A stretch of 64,000 bases of DNA. Origin: Flavobacterium muglaense. GTDB taxonomy: Bacteria; Bacteroidota; Bacteroidia; Flavobacteriales; Flavobacteriaceae. Every line of letters begins with the position of its first letter. Positions within the stretch are counted from its first letter, which is position 1. This document shows positions 54,849 through 64,000 of the stretch, one piece after another. A program made the position numbers and the translations under genes. The DNA is taken from contig NZ_JACRUK010000007.1 of NCBI RefSeq assembly GCF_014305155.1, positions 49,362-113,361 of the forward strand. The letters are read 5' to 3'. The notes below the pieces were generated by a model. It did not search any database. It saw only the letters and a list, made by a program, of their open reading frames with translations, and was not told where the DNA came from.

Positions 54849-54856
54849 TACCTTTG
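54849..54856 (+). promoter_or_regulatory. Putative -7 box of the outer-membrane receptor gene
   Basis: TACCTTTG matches TAnnTTTG and lies 40 bases before the ATG at 54897, which supports that start over the in-frame start at 54819. No -33 TTG is at the expected spacing. Confidence 0.45.
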
Positions 54857-54896
54857 CGTCATCATCAATCAAATTTTTAATCAAAAATCAACAATC

Positions 54897-57314
54897 ATGA
54901 AAGCACTAAAATTAATTTTAGTCTGTTTCTTCGCAACAATTGTTTCGATGCAAGCACAAACTGCAACCAAAATCAATCTTATTGAAAACCCAGGCACAGT
55001 CACTGGAAAAGTCATTGACAAGAAGACCAACGAACCCCTATCTTATGTCAATGTCATTATTAAAGAAGGCGATAAATTCGTCACCGGAGGCATCACCGCA
55101 GACAACGGAACTTTTAATATCAAGAATTTAGACTTAAAAAACTACACTGTCGAATTTCAATTTATTGGTTACAAAACGGTTTCAAAAGCAATTAACCTCA
55201 CAACTACCAATAAATCAATAAACCTCAACACCATCACTATTGAGGAAGATGCAATTGAGCTAAAAGGTGTAAACATTGTGAGTGAAAAATCAACGATCGA
55301 ACAAAAAATTGATCGTAAAATCATCAACGTAGGTAAAGATTTAATATCGGCAGGAGCAACTGCTGGAGAAATCATGAATAACATTCCCTCTGTAAGCGTT
55401 GATCCACAAACAAATGCAATTAGCCTTAGAGGAAACTCGAATGTACGCGTACTAATTGACGGAAAACCTTCGAATATCGATGCTTCTCAATTACTACAAC
55501 AAATTCCGTCTTCTTCAATTAAGCAAATTGAACTGATCACCAATCCTTCGGCAAAATACAATCCGGAAGGAATGAGCGGAATCATCAATATTGTTTTAAA
55601 TAAAAACAGCAAAATAGGCTTTAACGGAAGTATTAACAATGGAGTTACTTTTGGAAAGACACCAAAATTAAATTCTTCTTTCGACCTTAATTACCGCAGC
55701 GGGAAGTTTAATTTTTATGGAAATTACGGTTTGAACACCGGTAGACAATCCAACAGTGGTTTTATAAAAAGTGAAGAGACCAATAAAGAAAACGATCAAT
55801 TATTTACTTTCATTAACAACAACACATCACATTTAGCCAAAGTAGGTTTTGATTTTAACATCAATGACAAAAACACCCTTTCGTTTTATACCAATCAAAG
55901 TTTTTACAATGGGACAGGAAAAGCGAGTACAGATGTGGATTACAGAAACAACACAACGGATGATCTAGTTCAACTTTTTACGAATGCCAACAAGGAACAT
56001 TCTGAAACCTACAATTTTGATTATAAAATAAACTTCAAAAAAGAAGGACACAGTTTAGAGTTAGAAATGAATTACAATAAAAATGACGGTCCAGAAAACG
56101 CTGTTTATTCCAACTTCAACCGAGACAGTGGCGCTTTGACCAGCAGTTTTACAAATGATGTTAGTACAATAGGCAAAAACAGCATCATCAATCTTGATTA
56201 TGTAAATCCGCTTACTGAAACCATTAAACTAGAATTAGGACTAGAGCACAGAGACGAGTCAACAGCTAATAGCTTATTAAGAGACCGCAATCCTAATTCA
56301 AACTTTAACTATGATCGAAACATTTCTTCGGCTTATGTTACTTTAGGCAAGCAATGGAAAAAATGGAGTTTTCAAGCAGGAGCTCGATTAGAGAAATACA
56401 AGGTAACTGCATTATTCAAAGAAGTGTCAAAAACAGATGGAACTTTTCAGGATGATTTATTAAACCTATACCCTTCTACTTTCTTGACTTATAATCCTAG
56501 CGAAAGCAACTCTTTTAATCTAAGTTTTTCTCGAAGAGTAGATCGACCAAGCATTGGACAGGTAAACCCGATTAGAGAATGGAGTACTGCAACGCTAGAC
56601 TCACAAGGAAATCCAGACCTTATTCCGCAGTTTACGAACTCTTATGAAATCAATTATACACGAAAAACAAAAATTGGTTCTATTACTTCAGGGATTTTCT
56701 ACAGACGAATCGAGGACGAAATTACCCGAGTAATTTTTACCAATCCAGACAATCCGAACAAGCAAATCTTATCGTATGCCAATTTCAGCAATAACAATGC
56801 GTATGGAGTTGAAGTATCTGGAAATTTAGATTTCAAAAAATGGTGGTCAGCCAATGTGAGTATCGATGCGTACCAGAAAAAAGTAAAAGGAACTATTGAA
56901 AGCACACCAGGCAACTATGAATTTGTGGAAGTTGATGCCAATACCTTTAACGCTCGTATCAACAATACATTTAAAGCGACAAAAGACCTTCGTTTTCAAT
57001 TATTTGCCATGTATCGAGGACGTGATTTGAGTTTACAATTCAACAGATCAGCCATGTGGAAAATGGATATTGGAAGCAGTTACAACATCTTAAAAGGAAG
57101 CGGAACTATTAGCGCTCGTTTTAGCGATATTTTCAAGACAATGAAATTTGCTTTTGAAGGAGACCGCCCTTATCCTTCCAACGGACAATTTAACTGGGAA
57201 AGCCAAACCGTTTACCTAGGATTCAATTACCGTTTTGGATCTGGTAAAAACAAAGCTAACCAAAGAAAGCAAAGAGACAATAACGAAAGCCAAGGTGGCG
57301 GCGGCTTATTGTAA
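54897..57314 (+). CDS. Outer-membrane beta-barrel receptor (TonB-dependent type, OMP_b-brl_3)
   Basis: This is an 805-residue protein with the signal peptide MKALKLILVCFFATIVSMQA. A carboxypeptidase-regulatory-like domain follows (GKVIDKKTNEPLSYVNVIIK), then a plug (SLRGNSNVRVLIDGKPSNID, ITNPSAKYNPEGMSGIINIV) and a long barrel ending YLGFNYRFGSG. The tail is basic and glycine-rich. The plug-like segment lacks an obvious TonB box. The domain order fits the OMP_b-brl_3 family, often linked to peptide or siderophore-like substrates; the actual cargo is unknown. A terminator follows. Confidence 0.9.
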   Translation: MKALKLILVCFFATIVSMQAQTATKINLIENPGTVTGKVIDKKTNEPLSYVNVIIKEGDKFVTGGITADNGTFNIKNLDLKNYTVEFQFIGYKTVSKAINLTTTNKSINLNTITIEEDAIELKGVNIVSEKSTIEQKIDRKIINVGKDLISAGATAGEIMNNIPSVSVDPQTNAISLRGNSNVRVLIDGKPSNIDASQLLQQIPSSSIKQIELITNPSAKYNPEGMSGIINIVLNKNSKIGFNGSINNGVTFGKTPKLNSSFDLNYRSGKFNFYGNYGLNTGRQSNSGFIKSEETNKENDQLFTFINNNTSHLAKVGFDFNINDKNTLSFYTNQSFYNGTGKASTDVDYRNNTTDDLVQLFTNANKEHSETYNFDYKINFKKEGHSLELEMNYNKNDGPENAVYSNFNRDSGALTSSFTNDVSTIGKNSIINLDYVNPLTETIKLELGLEHRDESTANSLLRDRNPNSNFNYDRNISSAYVTLGKQWKKWSFQAGARLEKYKVTALFKEVSKTDGTFQDDLLNLYPSTFLTYNPSESNSFNLSFSRRVDRPSIGQVNPIREWSTATLDSQGNPDLIPQFTNSYEINYTRKTKIGSITSGIFYRRIEDEITRVIFTNPDNPNKQILSYANFSNNNAYGVEVSGNLDFKKWWSANVSIDAYQKKVKGTIESTPGNYEFVEVDANTFNARINNTFKATKDLRFQLFAMYRGRDLSLQFNRSAMWKMDIGSSYNILKGSGTISARFSDIFKTMKFAFEGDRPYPSNGQFNWESQTVYLGFNYRFGSGKNKANQRKQRDNNESQGGGGLL

Positions 57315-57336
57315 ATACACCTACATACTAAAAACA

Positions 57337-57370
57337 CAAAACCCGGAACTACACGTCCGGGTTTTGTATT
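57337..57370 (+). terminator. Rho-independent terminator after the receptor gene
   Basis: CAAAACCCGGA pairs perfectly with TCCGGGTTTTG across an 8-base loop, with T-rich sequence after it. Confidence 0.9.
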
Positions 57371-57399
57371 TTAAAAAAAGCACTCGATCTAATGAATAC

Positions 57400-58110
57400 C
57401 TATTTCTGTGCTTTTATTGAAGCAACATATTCAGTCAATTTTTTACCGTAAAGAGATTGCGCTACTTTTGGGCTCATTGATTTTTGAATAGTATCTAAAT
57501 ATTTAATATTGATATCGTAAATCTCAGATAAAGCAATATAAGGCGCTACTTCATAATCTCTATTGTTGATAGCAAAATTAGTTGCGTACAAATACTTTCT
57601 TTTAATGTTTGAATCTTGCTTTAAGCTTAAACTATCGATTGCTTTAGTATTTTTTCTTTTGATAGCATTAAATTTTTGCTCGATCAAAGTTAAATTCTCA
57701 TCTTTAAATCTAGAATTAATTTTTTTATAATCTTCCAATAACTCTTGATTTTTAGAACCTGTAATTTTAGCATCCCCAAGGTACGAATCAAGCGTGGTTT
57801 CAATATTAATATTTCCAGGTTCCGCAAAAAACGTAATATTATTGTCTAATGAATTAGTCACTCCTCTATCAAGAAACAAGTATAAAATCTCTGGCGATTT
57901 TAAATCGAGATCACTTGTAAACGTTGAGCTTCCGTCCATTTTTATAGTATCGATAGCAACCAGAGCAGAATCCACAATTCTTTGGATGTATAAGGTTCCT
58001 GTTTTAAGTCCTTTAATGTTCCCGGTAATGTGAACATTTTCTTTAGATTCTTTTTTATTGCATGACACTAGAAGTGCTAGTGAAACGATTGCAAGAATTG
58101 TTTTTTTCAT
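57400..58110 (-). CDS. DUF4369 domain-containing lipoprotein
   Basis: This is a 236-residue protein with the lipobox SLALLVSC at its N-terminus. The DUF4369 domain spans residues 25-140: VHITGNIKGLKTGTLYIQRI, then DTIKMDGSSTFTSDLDLKSP and EILYLFLDRG. The usual C-terminal thioredoxin domain of such proteins is absent; instead a helical region ends with YGKKLTEYVASIKAQK. There is no CxxC. It may therefore bind a partner rather than carry out redox chemistry. Confidence 0.87.
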   Translation of the reverse strand: MKKTILAIVSLALLVSCNKKESKENVHITGNIKGLKTGTLYIQRIVDSALVAIDTIKMDGSSTFTSDLDLKSPEILYLFLDRGVTNSLDNNITFFAEPGNINIETTLDSYLGDAKITGSKNQELLEDYKKINSRFKDENLTLIEQKFNAIKRKNTKAIDSLSLKQDSNIKRKYLYATNFAINNRDYEVAPYIALSEIYDINIKYLDTIQKSMSPKVAQSLYGKKLTEYVASIKAQK

Positions 58111-58182
58111 TGGTTTTATAATTTTGCTGCAAAATAAAGAAAATTGTTGGAAACAGCCGAGTTTAAATTCTGGTAATTTGAT

Positions 58183-58214
58183 AAAAAAATCCCAGCCTAT
58201 TGCTAGACTGGGAT
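58183..58214. terminator. Terminator after the M61 peptidase gene
   Basis: On the minus strand ATCCCAG/CTGGGAT with inner pairing TAG/CTA is followed by seven T. A shorter T-run lies on the other side. Confidence 0.85.
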
Positions 58215-58236
58215 CTTTTTGTACTATTATATAAAA

Positions 58237-60099
58237 TTAACCTTTCAACCAAGCTTCTTTTAATGTTGCTTTACTAGCGTCAGTAGCTTTTACAACTTCT
58301 TTTTCTTCATACGGAAATTTTACTTTTCCCTTTAACACTTGCGCTACACCATTGCGTTTTATTTTAACTGCAATCGTATCATCCTCTTTCCATTTTTGAG
58401 ATTCACCAATCATATCATAGATATTGTCTAATGAGTATGGCTTATCGTTTATAGACTCGATAACATCACCTCCCTTAAGATCTAAAGCAGTATAAAATTC
58501 ATTTAACTCAATTTGAGGAATTACTACAATTTCTTTAGTTTCAGGATTAACTGTAATGTATGGCTTTTGTCCTTTCAAAAACACATTTCCTGGCGTTTTC
58601 TCTGAAGCCAATGACACACCTACTTTTGCAAAATAAGTTTCATAAGGAATAGGAGTTGTACCCGCTACATAAGTTGTAAGAAACTCACCTACTTCTGGAT
58701 AAGTTAGCGCAGTGATTCTAGCAAAAAGTTCTTCGTCATTAAATGGTTTCGAAACACCATATTCTGCCGCTAGTTTGTGCATTAAATCAAGAATACCTCT
58801 TTCTCCATTGCTTTTTTCTCTAATAATAATATCCAAGCACATCCCAATTAAAGACCCTTTTTGATACACATTAGTATACTGTTCTTTATAAGGTTCTACC
58901 AACACATTTTTACTCATAGTAGTAAATGACATCGTATCGTTCATTGCTTTTGAACGCACAATTTGGTCCGAAAGACGATCGTAAAAATCATCTTCGGTAA
59001 TTAAACCTTGATTGATTTGGAATAAATTAGCAAAATATTCGGTTACCCCTTCGTACATCCATAAATGCTCTGACATTTTTGGCGCGTTATAATCAAAATA
59101 TTGAATTTCTTTAGAGTGAATTGTCAATGGCGTTACAATATGAAAAAACTCATGAGACACCACATCCATCATCGATTTAATCAATTCTTCTTTTGGCATT
59201 ACCTCTGGCAAGACAACCGTAGTTGCAGTAGGATGTTCTAATGCTCCAAAACCTTTGGCATCCGTATCAGTCATAGTCGACAAATACAACAATACACTGT
59301 ATTTTTTAGTAGTGTTTATTTTCCCTAAAAAATTCTTTTGTGCCGTCATCATTGTCTTCATTTCAGACGTAATACTTTCGGCAGTCACTTTTCCAGTTGG
59401 TGAATATACTGCAATGTTAATTTCCATTCCATCTACCACAAATGAAGTGTGATCTGGCTTAGCATACATAATAGGATTCTCCACTAATTCCGCATAACGA
59501 GAAGTTGTAAAAACATCAATTGTATCACTAGCATCCATGTCTGCCATTGAAGTTGCTCCCCACATATCTGCAGCGTGCTGTACCGTTAATTTATAAGGAA
59601 CCGACATAAAATCAGAAAAATAACCCACGAAACAATGGGTGTTTAACATTACGTTTTTCCCAGCATCAATATTAGATCCTGCAGGCGAAAAGATATCGTC
59701 TGTACCAAATTTAGATCCTTTTTCAGTATCGAATGAGTCGTTTACTAAATACGTAATTCTCTTCAAGGTTTTTGCTTTAGCGATAGACCAAGAATTATCA
59801 TCTGTTTTTTTTACTACTAGTAAATTTCCGCTTGCATCAAAGGCTTTCAAGTCATCAATATAACGACCATAATTATCCTCAGAGTACGTTCCAGGAACTG
59901 TTTTTGGGATATGATACGTAACCATATCTGTTTTGATAGCCGGGGCATTTACAACCACCAGTACCTTATCATCTTTAATATCTGTCAATTTTATAGCTAC
60001 ATCAATAGTTTGATTTGCGCTAGCTGCAACCGTCGAACTTGCTGTTTTACATCCCAATAGCACAGAAGCTACGGTAAAAGCAAAAAGTATTTTTTTCAT
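58237..60099 (-). CDS. M61 family metallopeptidase with PDZ domain
   Basis: This is a 620-residue protein with a lipoprotein-like start (LLGCKTASS). The zinc site is VSHEFFHIVTPLTIHSKE (HExxH) followed by the downstream glutamate in WMYEGVTEYFAN, the gluzincin pattern of glycyl aminopeptidases. The C-terminal PDZ-type domain (LDLKGGDVIESINDKPYSLD) ends the protein. It should act in the periplasm or on the surface. The gene is single, between a DUF4369 gene and a DUF2805 gene, with terminators on both sides. Confidence 0.93.
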   Translation of the reverse strand: MKKILFAFTVASVLLGCKTASSTVAASANQTIDVAIKLTDIKDDKVLVVVNAPAIKTDMVTYHIPKTVPGTYSEDNYGRYIDDLKAFDASGNLLVVKKTDDNSWSIAKAKTLKRITYLVNDSFDTEKGSKFGTDDIFSPAGSNIDAGKNVMLNTHCFVGYFSDFMSVPYKLTVQHAADMWGATSMADMDASDTIDVFTTSRYAELVENPIMYAKPDHTSFVVDGMEINIAVYSPTGKVTAESITSEMKTMMTAQKNFLGKINTTKKYSVLLYLSTMTDTDAKGFGALEHPTATTVVLPEVMPKEELIKSMMDVVSHEFFHIVTPLTIHSKEIQYFDYNAPKMSEHLWMYEGVTEYFANLFQINQGLITEDDFYDRLSDQIVRSKAMNDTMSFTTMSKNVLVEPYKEQYTNVYQKGSLIGMCLDIIIREKSNGERGILDLMHKLAAEYGVSKPFNDEELFARITALTYPEVGEFLTTYVAGTTPIPYETYFAKVGVSLASEKTPGNVFLKGQKPYITVNPETKEIVVIPQIELNEFYTALDLKGGDVIESINDKPYSLDNIYDMIGESQKWKEDDTIAVKIKRNGVAQVLKGKVKFPYEEKEVVKATDASKATLKEAWLKG

Positions 60100-60179
60100 T
60101 TTTAATTGGATTTTGATAATAAGTCGCTGCTTTGTCTGTAATGTTACAATCTGCTGCGCATTTCTGCTTCAATTTCGAA

Positions 60180-60207
60180 CAAAAAAAACACCCTAAAAAG
60201 AGTGTTT
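60180..60207 (-). terminator. Terminator after the DUF2805 gene
   Basis: On the minus strand AAACACTC...GGGTGTTT forms a short stem with a loop of T and is followed by eight T, 12 bases after the stop. Confidence 0.7.
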
Positions 60208-60218
60208 CCTGCATTGGA

Positions 60219-60497
60219 CTAATCCAATTTATTTTTTATATAATATTTTCCATCTAAATCTTCATCAAAATCATCAATTTTAATTGGTTTTGGCTTAGGC
60301 TTGTTCGCTACAGCTCTCTTTTTCCACATTTCAAATTTCTCAGCGGGCATCTTTTTTTTCATGATCTCCAAAACTTCTTTCTCGGCAAGACCAAATTCTT
60401 TTTTAATAATTTCAAAAGGATTTTTTTCTTCTAAAGCCAATGCAACAAGTTTTTCTGTTTCATCCCAGGTCAATTCTTTTCGGTTACTCTTTTTCAT
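60219..60497 (-). CDS. DUF2805 (TIGR03643 family) protein
   Basis: This is a 92-residue protein starting MKKSNRKELTWDETEKLVAL. The family block is ALEEKNPFEIIKKEFGLAEK followed by EVLEIMKKKMPAEKFEMWKK, and the C-terminus is acidic (DDFDEDLDGKYYIKNKLD). The helix pair reads like a degenerate helix-turn-helix; function unknown. The ATG at 60497 is chosen over the preceding GTG. It is probably monocistronic. Confidence 0.88.
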   Translation of the reverse strand: MKKSNRKELTWDETEKLVALALEEKNPFEIIKKEFGLAEKEVLEIMKKKMPAEKFEMWKKRAVANKPKPKPIKIDDFDEDLDGKYYIKNKLD

Positions 60498-60723
60498 CAC
60501 GTGAAAATTAATTCAATTTTGTTTTTATGATTAATATAATTGATTCTAAATAATATACCAATATTAATAAAAATAATAATTAGTTCGTATGAAAATGAGA
60601 TATTTTTTTAATGACTTCCAAAAAAACTTTAATTAGTGCTATTTCGCGCCTTTTTATTAGAAAATAAAATCAGTAAAAAACAAAGCTCAGTAAGCAAGCC
60701 TTTTACACTAAAATCCATAAACT

Positions 60724-61077
60724 TTAGGTATACAAATAAGCCCAATATATCAATACGAGTTGCAAAGGCATTCTGAGCAGTAAAACCACTTTGGGCAATC
60801 CCATACTTGCTTTTTTATTTTGGAACATATAAACATGTGTTGGAAAAACCGCTATTAATAATGCAATTACACCCCAAGCCGCATAAGGACGAAGCTCCGG
60901 AATAAACAAAGCTATCCCTAGAACAATCTCGGCAATCCCACTCAACTGATTCAAAAGACATGGATTTGGTAAATAAGGCGGAATAATCTTTTTATACAAC
61001 TTGGGAGTTCTAAAATGATTTAAACCAGCAATTATATAAACCAAGGCCATAAAATAAAGGTGCCAAGATGAATTCAT
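60724..61077 (-). CDS. DoxX family small membrane protein
   Basis: This is a 117-residue protein with four hydrophobic helices, including WHLYFMALVYIIAGLNHF and LSGIAEIVLGIALFIPEL. The FRTPKLYKKIIPPYLPNP and ALLIAVFPTHVYMFQNKKAS blocks match DoxX-like proteins of Bacteroidota. Function unknown. It stands alone on the minus strand; the 223-base gap beyond 60500 shows only AT-rich sequence and no ORF I can support. Confidence 0.83.
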   Translation of the reverse strand: MNSSWHLYFMALVYIIAGLNHFRTPKLYKKIIPPYLPNPCLLNQLSGIAEIVLGIALFIPELRPYAAWGVIALLIAVFPTHVYMFQNKKASMGLPKVVLLLRMPLQLVLIYWAYLYT

Positions 61078-61167
61078 AAATTGATAAATTTGAGGTATTT
61101 CTACTGCTAAATTAACAATATTTTTTATAAATAACTTTAATAGCTCAGTATATTACCATTTTTAATA

Positions 61168-62064
61168 TCATTTTGACGTTTTAAACTTAATATTCATCAA
61201 AACAATAGCCAAAATAATCAAAATGATGCCGATCCATTGCACTAAGATTACGTTTTCATTTAATAAAAAATAGGCCATCATGACAGAAACAGGCAGTTCT
61301 AGCGCCGAAACAATACTTCCTAAACCAATTCCAGTAAGCGGAAAACCTGCGTTCATCAATAGGGGTGGAATTATAGTTCCGAACAGCGATAAAACAATTC
61401 CCCATTTTAAAAATATAGCAAAATTAAAAGGCGTGGTTTGAGTCATAATCGAAAACGAAAACACAATTATTGCACCACCAAGCAACATATACAAACTACG
61501 TTGTGCAGATGAAATTCCTGTTGCAACTCTATTAGCCGTAAACATAGTGGTAGTAAATGAAGCTGCCGCCAAGAAACCCCACATGATACCATGCCAATCC
61601 AGCTGTATTTCATTGTTTATTAAATTAGTAGCTAGTACGGTCCCTACCAACACAATCACAACCGATACGATTTTTTGAGTCGAAGGAATTTTTTTCTCTA
61701 AAATCATTTCTAGTAAAACGCCCATCCAAACAGTTTGCATCAATAACACAATCCCAATAGAAACCGGAATGTACTTTACAGCCAAATAATAAAAAACGCT
61801 AGTCATTCCTAAAGAAGTTCCTGCTAGCATTAGATTAAAAATATTTTTCTTAGTCGCTTTGACAACCTTGTCTTTGTTTTTATTTTTTTGGAATAAATTG
61901 ATGATTAATATCCCTATGATTCCTAATATAAATTGTGAAGTCGTCACCTCGGCAGTTGTATACCCTTCCATATAAGCCATTTTGACAAACGTGGCCAACA
62001 TTCCATAACTCGTTGCTCCAAATCCTACTAGCAACACCCCTTTTAAAACCTTATTCTCAAACAT
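61168..62064 (-). CDS. EamA/DMT family transporter
   Basis: This is a 298-residue permease with ten predicted transmembrane helices in two EamA repeats. The first starts GVLLVGFGATSYGMLATFVK and the second near WGFLAAASFTTTMFTANRVA. VLLMQTVWMGVLLEMILEKK and LLNENVILVQWIGIILIILA are typical of each repeat end. Substrate unknown. A TATCTTTG -7 box lies on the minus strand at 62088-62095, about 24 bases upstream of the start. Confidence 0.9.
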   Translation of the reverse strand: MFENKVLKGVLLVGFGATSYGMLATFVKMAYMEGYTTAEVTTSQFILGIIGILIINLFQKNKNKDKVVKATKKNIFNLMLAGTSLGMTSVFYYLAVKYIPVSIGIVLLMQTVWMGVLLEMILEKKIPSTQKIVSVVIVLVGTVLATNLINNEIQLDWHGIMWGFLAAASFTTTMFTANRVATGISSAQRSLYMLLGGAIIVFSFSIMTQTTPFNFAIFLKWGIVLSLFGTIIPPLLMNAGFPLTGIGLGSIVSALELPVSVMMAYFLLNENVILVQWIGIILIILAIVLMNIKFKTSK

Positions 62065-62134
62065 TCTTTTAATTTTTTTATAGCGGGCAAAGATAGTTTT
62101 TAGTTATGAAAAAGCGCTACAGACTGTTTTATTT

Positions 62135-63301
62135 TTAAAACAAACCTTTTAAGTATTGATTTTTAATTCCGATTTTAGCATAATCAAAACTTAATTTTTC
62201 TTGCAACAAAGTAGCATACACGCTCCTAAAGTCAATTTGATGCTTCAAATCGCCTTGTTGTAAGTCGGATAAATTAGGGTTAATACCAATGGTATTTCCT
62301 TTATTATTCCCTCCAATGATAAACATAGGCGCTGCAGTTCCATGATCAGTACCGTTTCCATTGTCTTTTACCCTACGTCCAAATTCTGAAAAAACAACCA
62401 CCGTAACGTTTTCTAATAGCTTAGCATCTTTCAAATCAGTATAAAAGCTAAATAAAGCATCATCCAGCTCAGATAATCTATTTTTATGAATCGAAAGCTG
62501 ATTGTCATGCGTATCAAAACCGCCCAACGAAGTATAATACACTTTCGAATTCAAATTTCCTTTTATCAATCGCCCTATCCAAGCGAGGTTTTTTCCCAAA
62601 CTTGTTTTGGGATAAGAAGCTTCGGAAGTGGCTTTCGCCAAAGCGTTCTGGATTTGCTCAGATCCTTCAACAGCCGAGTTAGCGATTTTCCGAACAAAGT
62701 CTAACTCTGGATTGGTCGATAATATCGTGTTTTCTTCCTTGCCGTTTTTAACTTTAAATTTCTCAGGATCTTTTATAGTAATCGAGTTTGGCTCTTCGCC
62801 TCGCAAAGATAAATTATCAATATTGTCAATATTAATACCCGCCGTAGGGGTGTGCTCAGTACATTGTAAATCTAAATACCGCCCAAGCCAACCATCATTA
62901 ATATACTGATTTGAGTCTGATGCTGTTTGCCAAATTTCTTGACTTCTAAAATGCGAGCGCACAGGCTCCGGATAACCCACGTTTTGAATCACCGCTAAAT
63001 GTCCGTTTTGTTGCATTTGCGCAAAGCCTTTTAAAGCCGGATGAAATGCCATCTCTTTGTTTCCTGCAATTACATCATCTTTCGAAATAGCAATTTTAGG
63101 ACGCATTTCATAATACAAAGGATCCAGGTACGGTATGTACGTATTCAAGCCGTCGTTACCGCCGTTCAATTGTACAAAGACCACACATTGTTCTCCAACA
63201 ACTAGGTTTTCTTGCTTGCTAAAAGAGAATAGAAAATCAGGCAATAACAACGATCCACCTGTAAAAGTACCCGTCAACGATAAAAAATTTCTTCTGTTCA
63301 T
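62135..63301 (-). CDS. DUF1501 domain-containing exported protein
   Basis: This is a 388-residue protein with a Tat-type signal peptide (MNRRNFLSLTGTFTGGSLLL). The DUF1501 signatures are FVQLNGGNDGLNTYIPYLDP, HPALKGFAQMQQNG, VQNVGYPEPVRSHFRSQEIW and VFSEFGRRVKDNGNGTDHGT, a sulfatase/phosphatase-like fold. It follows the DUF1800 fragment by 23 bases, and the two families are usually paired. The cellular role is unknown. Confidence 0.9.
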   Translation of the reverse strand: MNRRNFLSLTGTFTGGSLLLPDFLFSFSKQENLVVGEQCVVFVQLNGGNDGLNTYIPYLDPLYYEMRPKIAISKDDVIAGNKEMAFHPALKGFAQMQQNGHLAVIQNVGYPEPVRSHFRSQEIWQTASDSNQYINDGWLGRYLDLQCTEHTPTAGINIDNIDNLSLRGEEPNSITIKDPEKFKVKNGKEENTILSTNPELDFVRKIANSAVEGSEQIQNALAKATSEASYPKTSLGKNLAWIGRLIKGNLNSKVYYTSLGGFDTHDNQLSIHKNRLSELDDALFSFYTDLKDAKLLENVTVVVFSEFGRRVKDNGNGTDHGTAAPMFIIGGNNKGNTIGINPNLSDLQQGDLKHQIDFRSVYATLLQEKLSFDYAKIGIKNQYLKGLF

Positions 63302-63324
63302 TATTTAAGTATTAGAGGTGGAAA

Positions 63325-63933
63325 CTAGATTAATTGAAATTCAGGTTCTTTGATGATGGCGTTAAACAATCGCAAAACCGCTTGATCAGCATTGGGTGCA
63401 TTGGGATCAAAATCATATTTTAATAAGCTTTCAAAGTCTTTTTGAGATTCTGGACTTACGTCAAATAGTAAACGTGCTGTCAATTCACTAATGATGGCTT
63501 TGTTTTTTCCTTTTTGCCAATGCAAGGACACGGTTTTATTTTGTCCCCGCTTGCTGCCTTCCATTTGTGATCTATTAAAAATGCGTCCTTGGCAATATCC
63601 ATCAGCAATACTAGCGCGTTGCAAATAAATTTGAGTCGTTAACCAGGATTTCCCACCTTCCCAACCTTTCACATTGGGTTGATTGAACAAATCCATGCTT
63701 TGTTGTTTCAAGAAATTCACAATTGGCTTACCATTAATTACGTCCAATTGCAACTCGTTAATCAATTGTAAGCTAAATTCTAGTGGGTTTTTGATCTTAG
63801 AGCCAGCTGTTTTTTTATCCCATTCTTCGGTAAAAATTTTCATTAATAAAGGCTGAAACTCAAAGTTTACTTTTCGAAAATAATCTCCATAATAGACAAC
63901 CAACTCTTCCTTTGGATGATCATAACTAAACCA
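63325..63933 (-). pseudogene. DUF1800 domain-containing protein, C-terminal fragment cut at a hairpin
   Basis: The frame encodes a DUF1800 C-terminal part (YYGDYFRKVNFEFQPLLMKI, GWEGGKSWLTTQIYLQRASI and ATARLLFDVS-like segments), 192 residues from the first start codon (TTG at 63903). Family proteins have about 450-600 residues. The frame stays open upstream (WFSYDHPKEEL) until 63933, then hits TAG at 63936-63934, exactly where a perfect palindrome begins. The N-terminal half is therefore separated or lost. Either a repeat element has inserted, or only the end of a longer disrupted gene is visible at the window edge. Confidence 0.7.
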
Positions 63934-63980
63934 CTATGGACTGAAAGTCCATAGATTTGGTTAGCAGACTTAAAGTCTGC
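63934..63980. repeat. Pair of perfect short palindromes (REP-like) at the window end
   Basis: CTATGGACT/AGTCCATAG (63934-63954) with loop GAA, and GCAGACT/AGTCTGC (63964-63980) with loop TAA, are separated by nine bases. Both share a GACT-nnn-AGTC core. They resemble paired REP hairpins found with IS200-type transposases, but no transposase is in view. Confidence 0.75.
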
Positions 63981-64000
63981 ACGGTTGCTAGTCTTCAATT

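Overview
The window looks like chromosomal DNA of a Flavobacterium-type member of the Bacteroidota. The base composition is AT-rich. Several starts are preceded by a TAnnTTTG -7 box, in three cases with a TTG 17 to 21 bases upstream. The gene families (DUF5683, long LepB, WbqC, STN-type TonB receptors, DUF1501/DUF1800, M61 peptidase) are typical of the group. No rRNA, tRNA, CRISPR array, transposase or phage gene was recognised.

Layout. 1-17768 is mostly housekeeping: the end of parB, DUF5683, dapB, lepB and wbqC; then on the minus strand a phosphohydrolase, two rhomboid proteases, mutL, ribH and a TPR membrane protein; then recF, a rhodanese-thioredoxin lipoprotein, glycosyltransferases, murB, a PaiB-like protein and an ECF-like sigma factor. 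17779-29096 is an accessory peptide-natural-product region. 29323-44582 is again housekeeping: tonB, lipA, gap, a hybrid histidine kinase, a purine nucleoside phosphorylase, lpxK, a Nif3-like protein, a coiled-coil protein, rluF, corA, folD and ffh. 45847-52748 holds an ECF sigma/FecR/TonB-receptor system followed by an exported redox set (Rieske protein, OB-fold protein, DUF5777 protein, c-type haem lipoprotein, YceI protein). 52816-64000 holds argS, an outer-membrane receptor, a DUF4369 lipoprotein, an M61 peptidase, transporters and a DUF1501/DUF1800 pair. The DUF1800 gene is cut off at a pair of hairpins.

The main discovery candidate is 17779-29096. On the minus strand there are two short double-glycine-leader peptides, one of which has no predicted ORF longer than 60 codons, plus a 32-residue hydrophobic peptide. 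They are followed by an internal terminator and then an HlyD-type adaptor and a C39-peptidase ABC exporter, so this is a two-peptide bacteriocin-type locus. On the plus strand there is a TPR/transmembrane/AraC regulator, then a 54-codon GG-leader precursor with no cysteine, a lipoprotein subtilase, and a dehydratase split into separate N- and C-terminal proteins. No LanC cyclase is visible. A near-palindromic motif centred on AATTCATGAATT occurs twice in tandem between the two halves, and a 21/26-identical copy lies just upstream of the cysteine-free precursor. This suggests one regulon.

Two key proteins of this region are interrupted in the sequence as given. The exporter has an in-frame amber codon between its peptidase and membrane domains. 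The regulator has a one-base shift at a run of seven A. These may be real decay, strain-specific silencing or sequencing error. Function calls are from motif recognition by eye; no database search was run.
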